From the NCBI GenBank assembly GCA_018052995.1, contig JAGPMK010000011.1, positions 1-43,274 on the forward strand: 43,274 nt of DNA, in the 5' to 3' direction. This stretch comes from Syntrophorhabdales bacterium (GTDB lineage Bacteria > Desulfobacterota > Syntrophorhabdia > Syntrophorhabdales > Syntrophorhabdaceae). Positions 1 through 7,342 of this stretch are shown here, in pieces (position 1 is the stretch's first letter; every line of letters begins with the position of its first letter). The translations under genes were made by a program, and so were the position numbers. The notes under the pieces are model-generated. The model was not told the DNA's origin and ran no database searches. It saw only the letters and a program-made list of their open reading frames with translations.

Positions 1-88
1 GGACTCGTGTTGATAACCTTTCTCAGGGCGGTTCCAATCACTCCTTCCTTTAGGCTCGTGTTTATAACCTTTGTCATGGCGGTCCCAA
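1..88 (-). repeat. 51-bp coding tandem repeat
   Basis: Two copies of a 51-base unit begin at 1 and 52 on the plus strand. Over the first 37 bases of each copy 31 positions are identical, and the remainder of the unit has diverged. The period is a multiple of three and keeps the reading frame of the secreted protein. The array is cut by the window edge. Confidence 0.7.
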
Positions 89-180
89 GAAGGTTTTTCA
101 GCCCATGCTAAATTTATCGGAAGGAGTCCAGTTAGCATAAAGATAAGCACTATACTTATTAGTAATGAAAGACGTTTCAT
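1..180 (-). CDS. Secreted repeat protein, N-terminal part only
   Basis: The gene starts at 180 and runs off the left edge of the window, so only 60 residues are visible. An AAAGGAGG ribosome-binding site lies 5 bases before the ATG. Residues 1-27 form a clear signal peptide: MKR, a long hydrophobic stretch, then a cleavage site after NLAWA. The mature part is short on hydrophobic residues and carries a repeat. A W-(D/N)-R-x-(D/E)-K-G-Y-(K/Q)-H-E segment occurs at residues 32-42 and again at 49-59, a period of 17 residues. The protein should be exported across the inner membrane. I do not recognise the family, and the function is unknown. More repeats may follow outside the window. A sigma70-like promoter sits just upstream, so it is probably the first gene of its transcript. 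Confidence 0.75.
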   Translation of the reverse strand, partial: MKRLSLLISIVLIFMLTGLLPINLAWAEKPSWDRHDKGYKHEPKGRSDWNRPEKGYQHES

Positions 181-223
181 GGTCGCCTCCTTTGTGTAGA
201 ATTATAATTACTATTAACTATCT

Positions 224-252
224 ATATTAGTGATGCCAAAAATTTTTGTCAA
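224..252 (-). promoter_or_regulatory. Sigma70-like promoter for the repeat-protein gene
   Basis: On the minus strand TTGACA (252-247) is followed after 17 bases by TAATAT (229-224). The -35 box is perfect and the -10 box matches 4 of 6. Transcription would start near 217, giving a leader of roughly 37 bases with a good Shine-Dalgarno sequence. Confidence 0.6.
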
Positions 253-306
253 TACCAGTCCACACCACTATCTGACAAAATTTTTTACACGACCAACCAC
301 AGTCAG

Positions 307-3300
307 TTATCTCAATTTAAAATCAACCCGACTATCTTTTATATTCTCTTTCCTCTCAGGTGGTAGCGACTTCGGCTCTATAACGAATATGCGTCCAGGT
401 TCAACCATACCAGTTTTCAGGATTGCATTTTTTGTTTCATTCGCCCGTTGTAAGGCAAGCTGCCTTAAATCATCGTTAGTAATTTCGATATTTGTAATCA
501 TAAGTTTCTTCATCTCGGAGACAGGGAGTTTTTTCGTAATGCCTATAACATTTTTTGGCTTCGTAAATCTTTCCGCCTTATATGCCATGGTAAGATATTT
601 CTCGTATTCCTCTGGTTCTATTTTTATTTCATCGACAGAGGCTACCCTTTCACCTTTTTTAACCATTTCTTTCATTTTCTGAACCTTTACTTTTTTTTCA
701 AGGATATATCTTTTCAAACCCTCTTTGTCCCTTTCAGGGGAGATATGACCCTCAATATCAAGGGTAAGGCCAGGTCTTTCGTGGAGTGCCCTTGCGATTG
801 TCTCTATCTTCTTCATGGCAGTGTCAGTGATGATTGAACTCCCATCTTCAAATTCTATGTAACTTAACTCTTCGCCTCCACCGCCAAAGAGTGCCCCAAT
901 AAGCGCAAAAGGTGCTGTTGCTGCCTTGGTAATAAGGTTTACAATGATCTTCCATATAATCGGGCCTATTCTAAACTGTGGGTCATCAAGACTGCCTGAT
1001 ACAGGAATATCAAGTTTTATCTGCCCTGACCTATCCTTCAAGAGGGCAATGGCAAGTTTGATTGGCACTTTAATTGCGTCAGGGCTTTCCACTTTATCAC
1101 CAAGGGTAAACTGATCAAGAAAGATTATATTCTCAGAATCAAGCTTCCTCTTGAGAATGGAATATTTGAGGTCCAGAGAGAGTTTCCCTTTCTCAATTGC
1201 ATATCCTATGTATCTCCCTGAATATGGCGTCATCTCGCTCATTTCAAAATCGCTTACCACCCCGGTAAGGTCGATAAGGAGATTATCCTTTGCAGTATTG
1301 ATTTTTCCTGAGATATTGAGGGGTATAAACTGATTAATCTTTCCCCTCACATCTACTTCTGAATCGTGGTTCTTGCCTAAAATGAACCGTGAAACCCTGC
1401 CCCCAAGTTCTGTGAGCTTTGCTGAAAAGGTTGGTTTCACATGGAAATCTGTAAAATCAATCGCTCCACCCTGTAATGTGATATTGTCAATCATTACCTC
1501 AGGGGTAGTGCTTGTAGAGGGTTTTGTATCTATTTGTGCAACTTTCTGTTCTTTTTGTTGTTCTTCCTTCTTATCTTCTTCCTTCTGTTTGTCTTCTTTA
1601 TCCTTACCTGCCTCCGTTGCTGTATTACTGGCAAAGACCTTCTGGAGATTCGTTGTCCTGTCCTCGTAGATAATTATGCGGGAATAGAAATCAGATAAAG
1701 ATATTGCTTTGATATTCACGGCAGTGGGGTTGTGCCCTGCATCGATAGAGCCGACCGAGAATGCCTTCCATTTGAGAAAATCGTTGCCTGTCTCCTGGTC
1801 AATGGAAGATAGATGTGATACGAGGAGATTGCCCTTAAAGCGTGCGCCTGGCTTCCCTGATTTATCGAGCTTCACGGAGATATTACCCTTAGTAGAGATC
1901 GTGCCTTCTGTTATAATAATTTTGACCCTGTCATTAAAATAGTTTTGAAATGGGGCAATAGGGATGAATTTTGCGTCTACATTTAGATCCCCTGAGAGAG
2001 GGATTAGCCCGAATGCCCCTCCTAATGAAACAGCACCCCTTTTCCCCACCATAAAAGAAAGGTCTATGTTACCCTTGCTATTTTTTTCCGATGATAGCTT
2101 TTTTATGTTCAGATTCATATTCTGTATAGACATATCCACCGGTTCTACAGGCATAAGGTCTTTAAAGGTAATCTTCCCACCTGTGACTGTACATTCCTCT
2201 ACAGAGAAAGATACCTTCTTTTCTGCTGTTTGTTCTTCCTTTTTCTTTGTTGCCTTAACCTTATCTTTTGGGCTTTGGGACGCATCTGGAATAAGACCGA
2301 GAATATTTAATGAACCATCTCTATTACGTGTAATAGAAAGATCAGGAGATTGGATTGCCACCTGCGCCAGCTTAACCGCCTTATTAAATGGCTCTAAGGC
2401 TGATATCCCTACATCAAGCGCCTTTATACTCATTACCTGTTTTTTGGCAAGATTGTTGAGAATAAATTCTCGGAGCGAAATATTGCCAGCCACATTTAGG
2501 GAAGTCTTTGTATCCGCTCCATAGGAGTAGGTTATACGAAGCTTAAGGTCCATTTTTGCAGATGGAACTGTGAAATTAAATCTGACCGGTATGTATGTTA
2601 AGTATTGCGGTATATCGAGGTCTGATATATCAAGGTCAATAAATGTTTCAAGGGGTTTTGCAAAAGGCTTTACCTGCCCCACGACTGAATAATAGTCTCC
2701 ATTGATGGTGGCTGAGAATTCTGGCTTAACAAATATATCTACATAAGTAGGATGGTTCGATACAAAGGGGATGGCGATATGCATATCACGAACCGTATGG
2801 CGCACGCCTTTGACCATATCATGAAAATCGATACCCCCATTTAAAATCCTGATGTTGTTAATGGAAAATATAGCAGGTGTAGACCTGCCTTTTTCATCTG
2901 TTCCCTTTGCAGTTTCTTTTATAATGTCGCTGAAGTTGTAAAATCCATCGTCTTTTCTTACTACCTTTATATAAGGTTTTATCAAACGGATCTCTTTGAT
3001 GATCAGTGCCTTTTTGAGAAGGGACATAACCTCCATATCGAAATAAAGCTCATCAAAGGATATGAATGTCTCCCTGCTCTGCCTTTCCTTTATATCAAAT
3101 CCTTTAACCGTTACTGAGAACGTGTAAGGATTGATACGGAATGTCTCTATTGAGACATCGCGATGGAGGGTATCTGAGAGCTTCTTGATAAGGATTGACT
3201 TAACGACAGGTGGGGCAACAAAGAAACCGACAAGGGAGAAGAGAACAAAAAACCCGACAATCCACAGGGTAATTTTCATCAATCTCCATCTCTTTACTTT

Positions 3301-3318
3301 TTGGGATGTCACGTTCAT
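307..3318 (-). CDS. DUF748 / AsmA-like envelope protein
   Basis: A very long protein of 1003 residues. One N-terminal membrane anchor (about residues 14-36) is followed by a large periplasmic region rich in beta strands. The opening pattern, with VKSILIKKLSDTLHRDVSIE followed by a segment on membrane-proximal strands, is typical of DUF748 proteins, relatives of the AsmA/YhdP bridge-like lipid-transport group. Two low-complexity Lys/Glu linkers lie near residues 350-368 and 565-590. The last roughly 175 residues (from about 826) resemble the OmpA-like tail found in this family. A role in outer-membrane lipid homeostasis is inferred from family only. The start is uncertain. The ATG at 3318 has its GGAGG 16 bases away, while an in-frame ATG at 3279 (residue 14) has GGAG at normal spacing. 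The gene lies 12 bases downstream of the ferritin-like gene and is probably co-transcribed with it. Confidence 0.8.
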   Translation of the reverse strand: MNVTSQKVKRWRLMKITLWIVGFFVLFSLVGFFVAPPVVKSILIKKLSDTLHRDVSIETFRINPYTFSVTVKGFDIKERQSRETFISFDELYFDMEVMSLLKKALIIKEIRLIKPYIKVVRKDDGFYNFSDIIKETAKGTDEKGRSTPAIFSINNIRILNGGIDFHDMVKGVRHTVRDMHIAIPFVSNHPTYVDIFVKPEFSATINGDYYSVVGQVKPFAKPLETFIDLDISDLDIPQYLTYIPVRFNFTVPSAKMDLKLRITYSYGADTKTSLNVAGNISLREFILNNLAKKQVMSIKALDVGISALEPFNKAVKLAQVAIQSPDLSITRNRDGSLNILGLIPDASQSPKDKVKATKKKEEQTAEKKVSFSVEECTVTGGKITFKDLMPVEPVDMSIQNMNLNIKKLSSEKNSKGNIDLSFMVGKRGAVSLGGAFGLIPLSGDLNVDAKFIPIAPFQNYFNDRVKIIITEGTISTKGNISVKLDKSGKPGARFKGNLLVSHLSSIDQETGNDFLKWKAFSVGSIDAGHNPTAVNIKAISLSDFYSRIIIYEDRTTNLQKVFASNTATEAGKDKEDKQKEEDKKEEQQKEQKVAQIDTKPSTSTTPEVMIDNITLQGGAIDFTDFHVKPTFSAKLTELGGRVSRFILGKNHDSEVDVRGKINQFIPLNISGKINTAKDNLLIDLTGVVSDFEMSEMTPYSGRYIGYAIEKGKLSLDLKYSILKRKLDSENIIFLDQFTLGDKVESPDAIKVPIKLAIALLKDRSGQIKLDIPVSGSLDDPQFRIGPIIWKIIVNLITKAATAPFALIGALFGGGGEELSYIEFEDGSSIITDTAMKKIETIARALHERPGLTLDIEGHISPERDKEGLKRYILEKKVKVQKMKEMVKKGERVASVDEIKIEPEEYEKYLTMAYKAERFTKPKNVIGITKKLPVSEMKKLMITNIEITNDDLRQLALQRANETKNAILKTGMVEPGRIFVIEPKSLPPERKENIKDSRVDFKLR

Positions 3319-3330
3319 GGAGGACTTTTT

Positions 3331-3843
3331 TTAACCTCCGTCTACCATAGAGCCTTGTTTTATAAAATACCATCCTGCAGGGTCAGAGATATACTCTATG
3401 GAGTCCATTATCCGTAGATAATGTCCCCTCTCTTCATATGAAAGGGTCATATAGAAGCGTTTCTCAAAGGGATTATCTGTTTTGGAGGCGAGCTTTTCAT
3501 AATATTTTACACTTTTATCCTCCATATCAAGGGCAATTCTCAAGGCCTCAATGTCATTTTTTGATCTTTTTGCCTTCTCAACAAGGGAGTCCTGGAATAC
3601 CTTTTCAAGCTCCCCTGAGAGGCCTGAACCTGTAACCCATTCCTTAAGGGTCTCATTTTTTTTCAGTTTTTCAAAGATCTGATTTATCATCTTTATGTGG
3701 TTTTCCTCTTCCCTCACAAGACCCTCAAATATCTTTTTTACGAGGGTATTTTTTGCCTTTTCAGCGGATTTCAGATAAAAATCGATCCCATCCTTTTCCA
3801 GTTTTATTGCCTTCTTTAGGGCGGTTTCATCTTTTAAAGCCAT
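3331..3843 (-). CDS. Ferritin-like / rubrerythrin-family diiron protein
   Basis: This 170-residue protein looks like a four-helix bundle with two internally similar halves. Likely iron ligands are Glu16, Glu46 and His49 (ExxH), Glu108, and Glu138 and His141 (ExxH), the usual spacing of the erythrin/rubrerythrin family. It lacks the C-terminal rubredoxin domain of classical rubrerythrin and ends in the DPAGWY-type tail seen in stand-alone members. In anaerobes such proteins are linked to peroxide reduction or iron handling; the exact activity here is unknown. AAGGAGG sits 7 bases before the ATG. It lies just upstream of the DUF748 gene and downstream of the CoA-disulfide-reductase-like gene, suggesting an oxidative-stress neighbourhood. 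Confidence 0.85.
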   Translation of the reverse strand: MALKDETALKKAIKLEKDGIDFYLKSAEKAKNTLVKKIFEGLVREEENHIKMINQIFEKLKKNETLKEWVTGSGLSGELEKVFQDSLVEKAKRSKNDIEALRIALDMEDKSVKYYEKLASKTDNPFEKRFYMTLSYEERGHYLRIMDSIEYISDPAGWYFIKQGSMVDGG

Positions 3844-3942
3844 ATGCTTTCCTCCTTAATAAAGGTTAAAGACTATAGACTTAAGCCTATAGACCTTTTA
3901 AGTGCCAGATTAAAATAAATATTACATACCCTGCCTTGTATT

Positions 3943-5364
3943 TTACACCTCTTTTATAGCTGCATTTGCCGCAATGAGAATAGGGTCCCAGACAGTTGCA
4001 AAGGGCGGCGCATATCCAAGGTCAAGTCTTGCCACATCATAAACAGTCATCCTTGCAGAGAGACATGCGGCAAGGGTATCTATCCTGTGGGCCACACCCT
4101 CTTCGCCTACCATCTGGGCACCAAGAAGCCTTCCTGTGCCTTTTTCTGCTATTATGGTAACTACAATGGGCTTACCCGCAGGGTATGCACTACTCCTTGA
4201 CCTGCCTTTTATGGTTGTTACAAGATAGTCTATGCCTTCCCTCTGTGCCTCTGCTGGTGAAAGGCCTGTCCTCGAGACCTCCAGACTAAATATCTTTGTC
4301 ATGGCTGTCCCAGCCACACCCTCAAATCTGTTGTTTTTTCCTGCTGCATTTTCGCCGGCAATCCGTCCCTGTTTATTTGCCGTTGTCCCAAGGGGTATAT
4401 AAACCTTTTTGCCTGTAACGATATGGGTTGTCTCTGCACAATCTCCTGCTGCAAAGATATCAGGGATGTTTGTTCTTAGATATTCATCGACCTTTATGGC
4501 ACCATTTACACCAAGTTCTATCCCTGAGCCTCTTGCAAGCTCAGCATTTGGTCTTGCACCGATGGAAAGAAGCACCAGGTCTGCCTCTATCTCCCCCCTG
4601 TCAGTTATGACCTTTGTTAATGAACCCCTTACGCCTGCAAATCCTTCTACTGATGTCTCCTTATAGAGTCTTACGCCCTCTGTTTTTATCTTTTCCTCCA
4701 CTATATTCGTTATACTTGTGTCCATATTCCCAAGGACCCTATCTGTCTTTTCAATAACAGTGACATCGAGCCCCCTTTTTCTGAAGGACTCACACATCTC
4801 CATGCCAATGTATCCGCCCCCAACTATGACTGCCCTCATCTGCCTTTTGTTTTCACCAAATCTATTCACATAGAGACACTCAGGGGAGCCCACACATACC
4901 TGGAATGAGCCCCATTCATCTATGTATTTTTTTATCTCTATGCCATCGAGAAGCGTCCTTATGGTGAAGATATTTTGCAATTCCACCCCAGGTAGAGGCG
5001 GTTTTACAGGCAGACCGCCTGTAGCGATGATGAGCCCATCATAATTGTATCGCTTTTCCTTATTTTTGTTGAGGTCTACAACGACCACCTCTTTTCTGCT
5101 CGTATCTATTGCCTTTACCTCATGCCGAATACGGACATCTATATTACGCTCTTCTATGGCTATTCTGGGTGTGAGGGTTATAAGGTCATTAAAATCCTTT
5201 ACATCATTTGAGATATAATAGGGCAGGCTACAGGCACCGTATGATATGAAATAATCTTTTTCAAAGACAATAGCCTCCTCCTCTGGTTTAAGACGTTTAA
5301 AACTACTTGCAGCACTCATTCCTGCAGCAACACCACCGATAACAATCAATCGTTTTTTTTCCAT
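3943..5364 (-). CDS. CoA-disulfide reductase / NADH oxidase-like flavoprotein
   Basis: A 473-residue pyridine-nucleotide-disulfide oxidoreductase. The FAD-binding glycine motif is at residues 10-15 (GGVAAG). A single redox cysteine, Cys45, lies in the YGACSLPYYI context, the position used by CoA-disulfide reductases and NADH oxidases of this family. NAD(P)H is bound by GGGYIGME at 182-189, and a second FAD contact is in the FAAGDC motif. The C-terminal dimerisation domain contains the YAPPF...WDP signature of CoADR-type enzymes. Unusual is an extra segment at about 152-173, just before the NAD(P)H-binding motif, which carries Cys157 and Cys163. The substrate could be CoA-disulfide, polysulfide or oxygen; sequence alone does not decide. 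It sits in a minus-strand run with the ferritin-like gene. Confidence 0.85.
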   Translation of the reverse strand: MEKKRLIVIGGVAAGMSAASSFKRLKPEEEAIVFEKDYFISYGACSLPYYISNDVKDFNDLITLTPRIAIEERNIDVRIRHEVKAIDTSRKEVVVVDLNKNKEKRYNYDGLIIATGGLPVKPPLPGVELQNIFTIRTLLDGIEIKKYIDEWGSFQVCVGSPECLYVNRFGENKRQMRAVIVGGGYIGMEMCESFRKRGLDVTVIEKTDRVLGNMDTSITNIVEEKIKTEGVRLYKETSVEGFAGVRGSLTKVITDRGEIEADLVLLSIGARPNAELARGSGIELGVNGAIKVDEYLRTNIPDIFAAGDCAETTHIVTGKKVYIPLGTTANKQGRIAGENAAGKNNRFEGVAGTAMTKIFSLEVSRTGLSPAEAQREGIDYLVTTIKGRSRSSAYPAGKPIVVTIIAEKGTGRLLGAQMVGEEGVAHRIDTLAACLSARMTVYDVARLDLGYAPPFATVWDPILIAANAAIKEV

Positions 5365-5432
5365 CTATTTTCCTTCACTATCGAAGTTTTTATTTTTAAA
5401 CCAGCAAGCTAGAGACTCCATGCCACACAATT

Positions 5433-5993
5433 TCAGGCTGGCTCATTTTTAAACATGGCGTAGACATAACGGGCAGCAGAATAGATACTGAAAAAAAGGG
5501 CACCATAGATTATCCCCATACCGGGGTAATAGATGTATCTGCTGTAGCCACTGAATAGTAAAAATGCAATCCCTATTAGCTGTAATGTAGTCTTTAGTTT
5601 GCCTGCAAAGGAAGGATATATAATAATACCCTCTATTGCATAGAATGACCTTAGTCCATTTATAATAAACTCCCTTGCTACAAGGAGTATGGTTACCCAG
5701 AGCGGAACCATTCTATAATATGAAAGCGTTATAAGAACCGATGAAACAAGGAGTTTGTCTGCAATGGGGTCAAGATATACGCCAAGCCTTGATGTAAGCC
5801 CCATCTTTCTTGCCATATAGCCATCAAGCCCATCAGTAATCCCTGCCATGATAAACAAAAGACCTGATGCAAACATCAGCTTTTCATCCTGGGAGGCAAT
5901 GAGAAAAATTATTAAGGGTATAAATAGTATTCGAATAAAACTTAGCCTGTTGGGTAGGGTCCAGACAGAGGCTTTTTCATCTTTAATTTTCAT
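5433..5993 (-). CDS. pgsA: CDP-diacylglycerol--glycerol-3-phosphate 3-phosphatidyltransferase
   Basis: This enzyme makes phosphatidylglycerol phosphate from CDP-diacylglycerol and glycerol-3-phosphate at the inner membrane, the committed step to phosphatidylglycerol and cardiolipin. The 186-residue protein has several membrane helices and an exact CDP-alcohol phosphotransferase signature: Asp54, Asp57-Gly58, Ala61-Arg62, Gly71, Asp75 and Asp79, spaced as in the family. The N-terminal WTLPNRLSFIRI motif is also typical of PgsA. Its start overlaps the end of the lytic transglycosylase gene by 11 bases, so the two are probably translated from one message. No good Shine-Dalgarno sequence precedes the ATG, consistent with translational coupling. 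Confidence 0.93.
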   Translation of the reverse strand: MKIKDEKASVWTLPNRLSFIRILFIPLIIFLIASQDEKLMFASGLLFIMAGITDGLDGYMARKMGLTSRLGVYLDPIADKLLVSSVLITLSYYRMVPLWVTILLVAREFIINGLRSFYAIEGIIIYPSFAGKLKTTLQLIGIAFLLFSGYSRYIYYPGMGIIYGALFFSIYSAARYVYAMFKNEPA

Positions 5994-6597
5994 CTTGTTT
6001 TTTTAGTTTATTATAATAGTGTTTTACCTTCTTTATGTAGGTTTTGGTTTCTTCTATAGGCGGGACATTCATCCTGTTCTCTATAACCCTTGCAGGGCCT
6101 GCATTATATGCCGCAAGGATTAATTCAAGTTCTCCATTGAATATCTCATCAAGCATCTTAATATATCTTATGCCACCTTTTATGTTCTCATTAGGGTCGA
6201 ATGGGTTATCAACATTCACAAGCCTTGCTGTATCAGGCATAAGCTGCATAAGTCCCTGAGCACCCTTTGGTGACACAGCATAGGGGTTAAAGTTTGATTC
6301 TGCCATTACTATTGCCTTTATAAGCGATGGGTCAACACCATGGTTAGTAGAATGCTGGCGTATCAATTTATCGTAGTTTGTATTGTTTATATTATACCTT
6401 GTATTGTTTATGCCTTTATATACAACAGACTTGTTTTTTTCAGGCACTATCACATGGTATTTTCTACCTACAGGGACAATGTTTGTAAAGTGATACACAC
6501 CACTTGAGTCTATATATCCATATATCCCTGCATAAACCTGAAGGGGAGGAGATAAGGCAAAAATCAATAATATGAATAACGCTGTTCTAAAAAACAT
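5983..6597 (-). CDS. Lytic transglycosylase (SLT domain)
   Basis: With the ATG at 6597 the protein has 204 residues. A signal peptide (residues 1-23, cleavage after VYA) directs export. A short N-terminal segment of the DUF4124 type (YGYIDSSGVYHFTN) comes next, then an SLT/goose-lysozyme-like domain. The catalytic glutamate is Glu100 in AESNFNPYAVSPKGAQGLMQ, and the AAYNAG motif is present near the C-terminus. It should cleave the MurNAc-GlcNAc bond of peptidoglycan in the periplasm. A TTG at 6633 in the same frame would add 12 residues, but it has no ribosome-binding site and overlaps a likely -35 box. The ATG is preceded by a weak AAGAGAA. The gene is divergent from rsmI and overlaps pgsA by 11 bases. 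Confidence 0.9.
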   Translation of the reverse strand: MFFRTALFILLIFALSPPLQVYAGIYGYIDSSGVYHFTNIVPVGRKYHVIVPEKNKSVVYKGINNTRYNINNTNYDKLIRQHSTNHGVDPSLIKAIVMAESNFNPYAVSPKGAQGLMQLMPDTARLVNVDNPFDPNENIKGGIRYIKMLDEIFNGELELILAAYNAGPARVIENRMNVPPIEETKTYIKKVKHYYNKLKKQDEN

Positions 6598-6626
6598 TAA
6601 ATTTATTCTCTTAAACTTTTTAATGC

Positions 6627-6653
6627 TTGTCAAGTGTTTTGCGATGTTATAGT
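6627..6653 (+). promoter_or_regulatory. Divergent promoter region between lytic transglycosylase and rsmI
   Basis: On the plus strand TTGTCA (6627-6632) and TATAGT (6648-6653) are 15 bases apart and point to a start near 6660, about 5 bases before the rsmI ATG. On the minus strand TTGACA (6633-6628) overlaps the same bases and could serve the transglycosylase gene, with a weak GAGAAT -10 box 17 bases on. The two -35 boxes share one near-palindrome, CTTGTCAAG. Confidence 0.45.
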
Positions 6654-6664
6654 ATTAAAATGCT

Positions 6665-7342
6665 ATGAAGGGGACATTGTATGTTGTGGCAACGCCTATA
6701 GGAAATCTCAGAGATATTACCATAAGGGCTATAGATACCTTAAGGGATGTGGATTTTATTGTCGCAGAAAACAGGACACATTCCTTAAAACTTTTGAGCC
6801 ATATAGGGATAAGTAAGCATATCGTTACTATAAACAGCTATAATGAAGAGAGAAAGACAAAGGAGATCGTAGGGTTCCTTAAGGAGGGTAAGGATTGCGC
6901 CCTGGTTACAAGTGCAGGGACGCCGTGCATATCAGACCCGGGTGCCAGGGTTGTTGGGGCATGCCATGAATCAGGGATAGACGTAAGGGTAGTGCCAGGT
7001 CCCTCAGCACCTGTAAGCGCCCTTTCAATATCAGGGCTTTTTGCTGATAGGTTTTTGTTTTACGGTTTTCTGCCTCAGAAAAAGGGTAAAAAAATAAAGA
7101 TATTCAAGGAGTTATCCAGTCTGCCCTATCCTGCTGTGTTTTTCGAGTCACCAAGGAGGCTTGTCGAGACCCTGGGGTGTATAGAGGACGGATTTGGTGA
7201 TAGATATGTTGTTGTATTGAAGGAGATGACTAAGCTATATGAGGGGATAGTAAGGGGATATGCATCAGAGTTGATTGAACATTTTGGGCAGCAGGATATA
7301 AAGGGTGAGTATGTAATTATTGTTGATGGCAAGGAAAGATAA
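6665..7342 (+). CDS. rsmI: 16S rRNA (cytidine(1402)-2'-O)-methyltransferase RsmI
   Basis: RsmI methylates the 2'-O of C1402 in the 16S rRNA decoding centre using S-adenosylmethionine. The 225-residue protein opens with LYVVATPIGNLRDIT, the invariant start of the family. It continues with SAGTPCISDPGARVV, VPGPSAPVSALSISG and FFESPRRL, all diagnostic tetrapyrrole-methylase-fold motifs of RsmI. The late KEMTKLYEGIVRG motif is also present. Length is slightly below the usual 270-290 because the C-terminal extension is missing. The ATG has no Shine-Dalgarno sequence and lies only a few bases from the predicted transcription start, so translation may be leaderless. The 3' end overlaps the opposing kinase gene by 26 bases. 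Confidence 0.95.
   Translation: MKGTLYVVATPIGNLRDITIRAIDTLRDVDFIVAENRTHSLKLLSHIGISKHIVTINSYNEERKTKEIVGFLKEGKDCALVTSAGTPCISDPGARVVGACHESGIDVRVVPGPSAPVSALSISGLFADRFLFYGFLPQKKGKKIKIFKELSSLPYPAVFFESPRRLVETLGCIEDGFGDRYVVVLKEMTKLYEGIVRGYASELIEHFGQQDIKGEYVIIVDGKER

Noticed and set aside
230-682. 150-codon plus-strand frame
   Set aside because: It lies opposite the DUF748 C-terminal coding region and its composition mirrors the real gene on the other strand. No ribosome-binding site or recognisable motif is present.
1964-2524. 186-codon plus-strand frame inside the DUF748 gene
   Set aside because: It is antisense to a well supported long coding sequence and its Ser/Phe/Leu-rich translation is typical of a shadow frame.
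3873-3894. CTATAGAC repeated upstream of the ferritin-like gene and again near 18316-18323 upstream of the AEC permease
   Set aside because: The shared block is only 8-9 bases, and a match this short is expected by chance in a window of this size. No third copy in a regulatory position was found.
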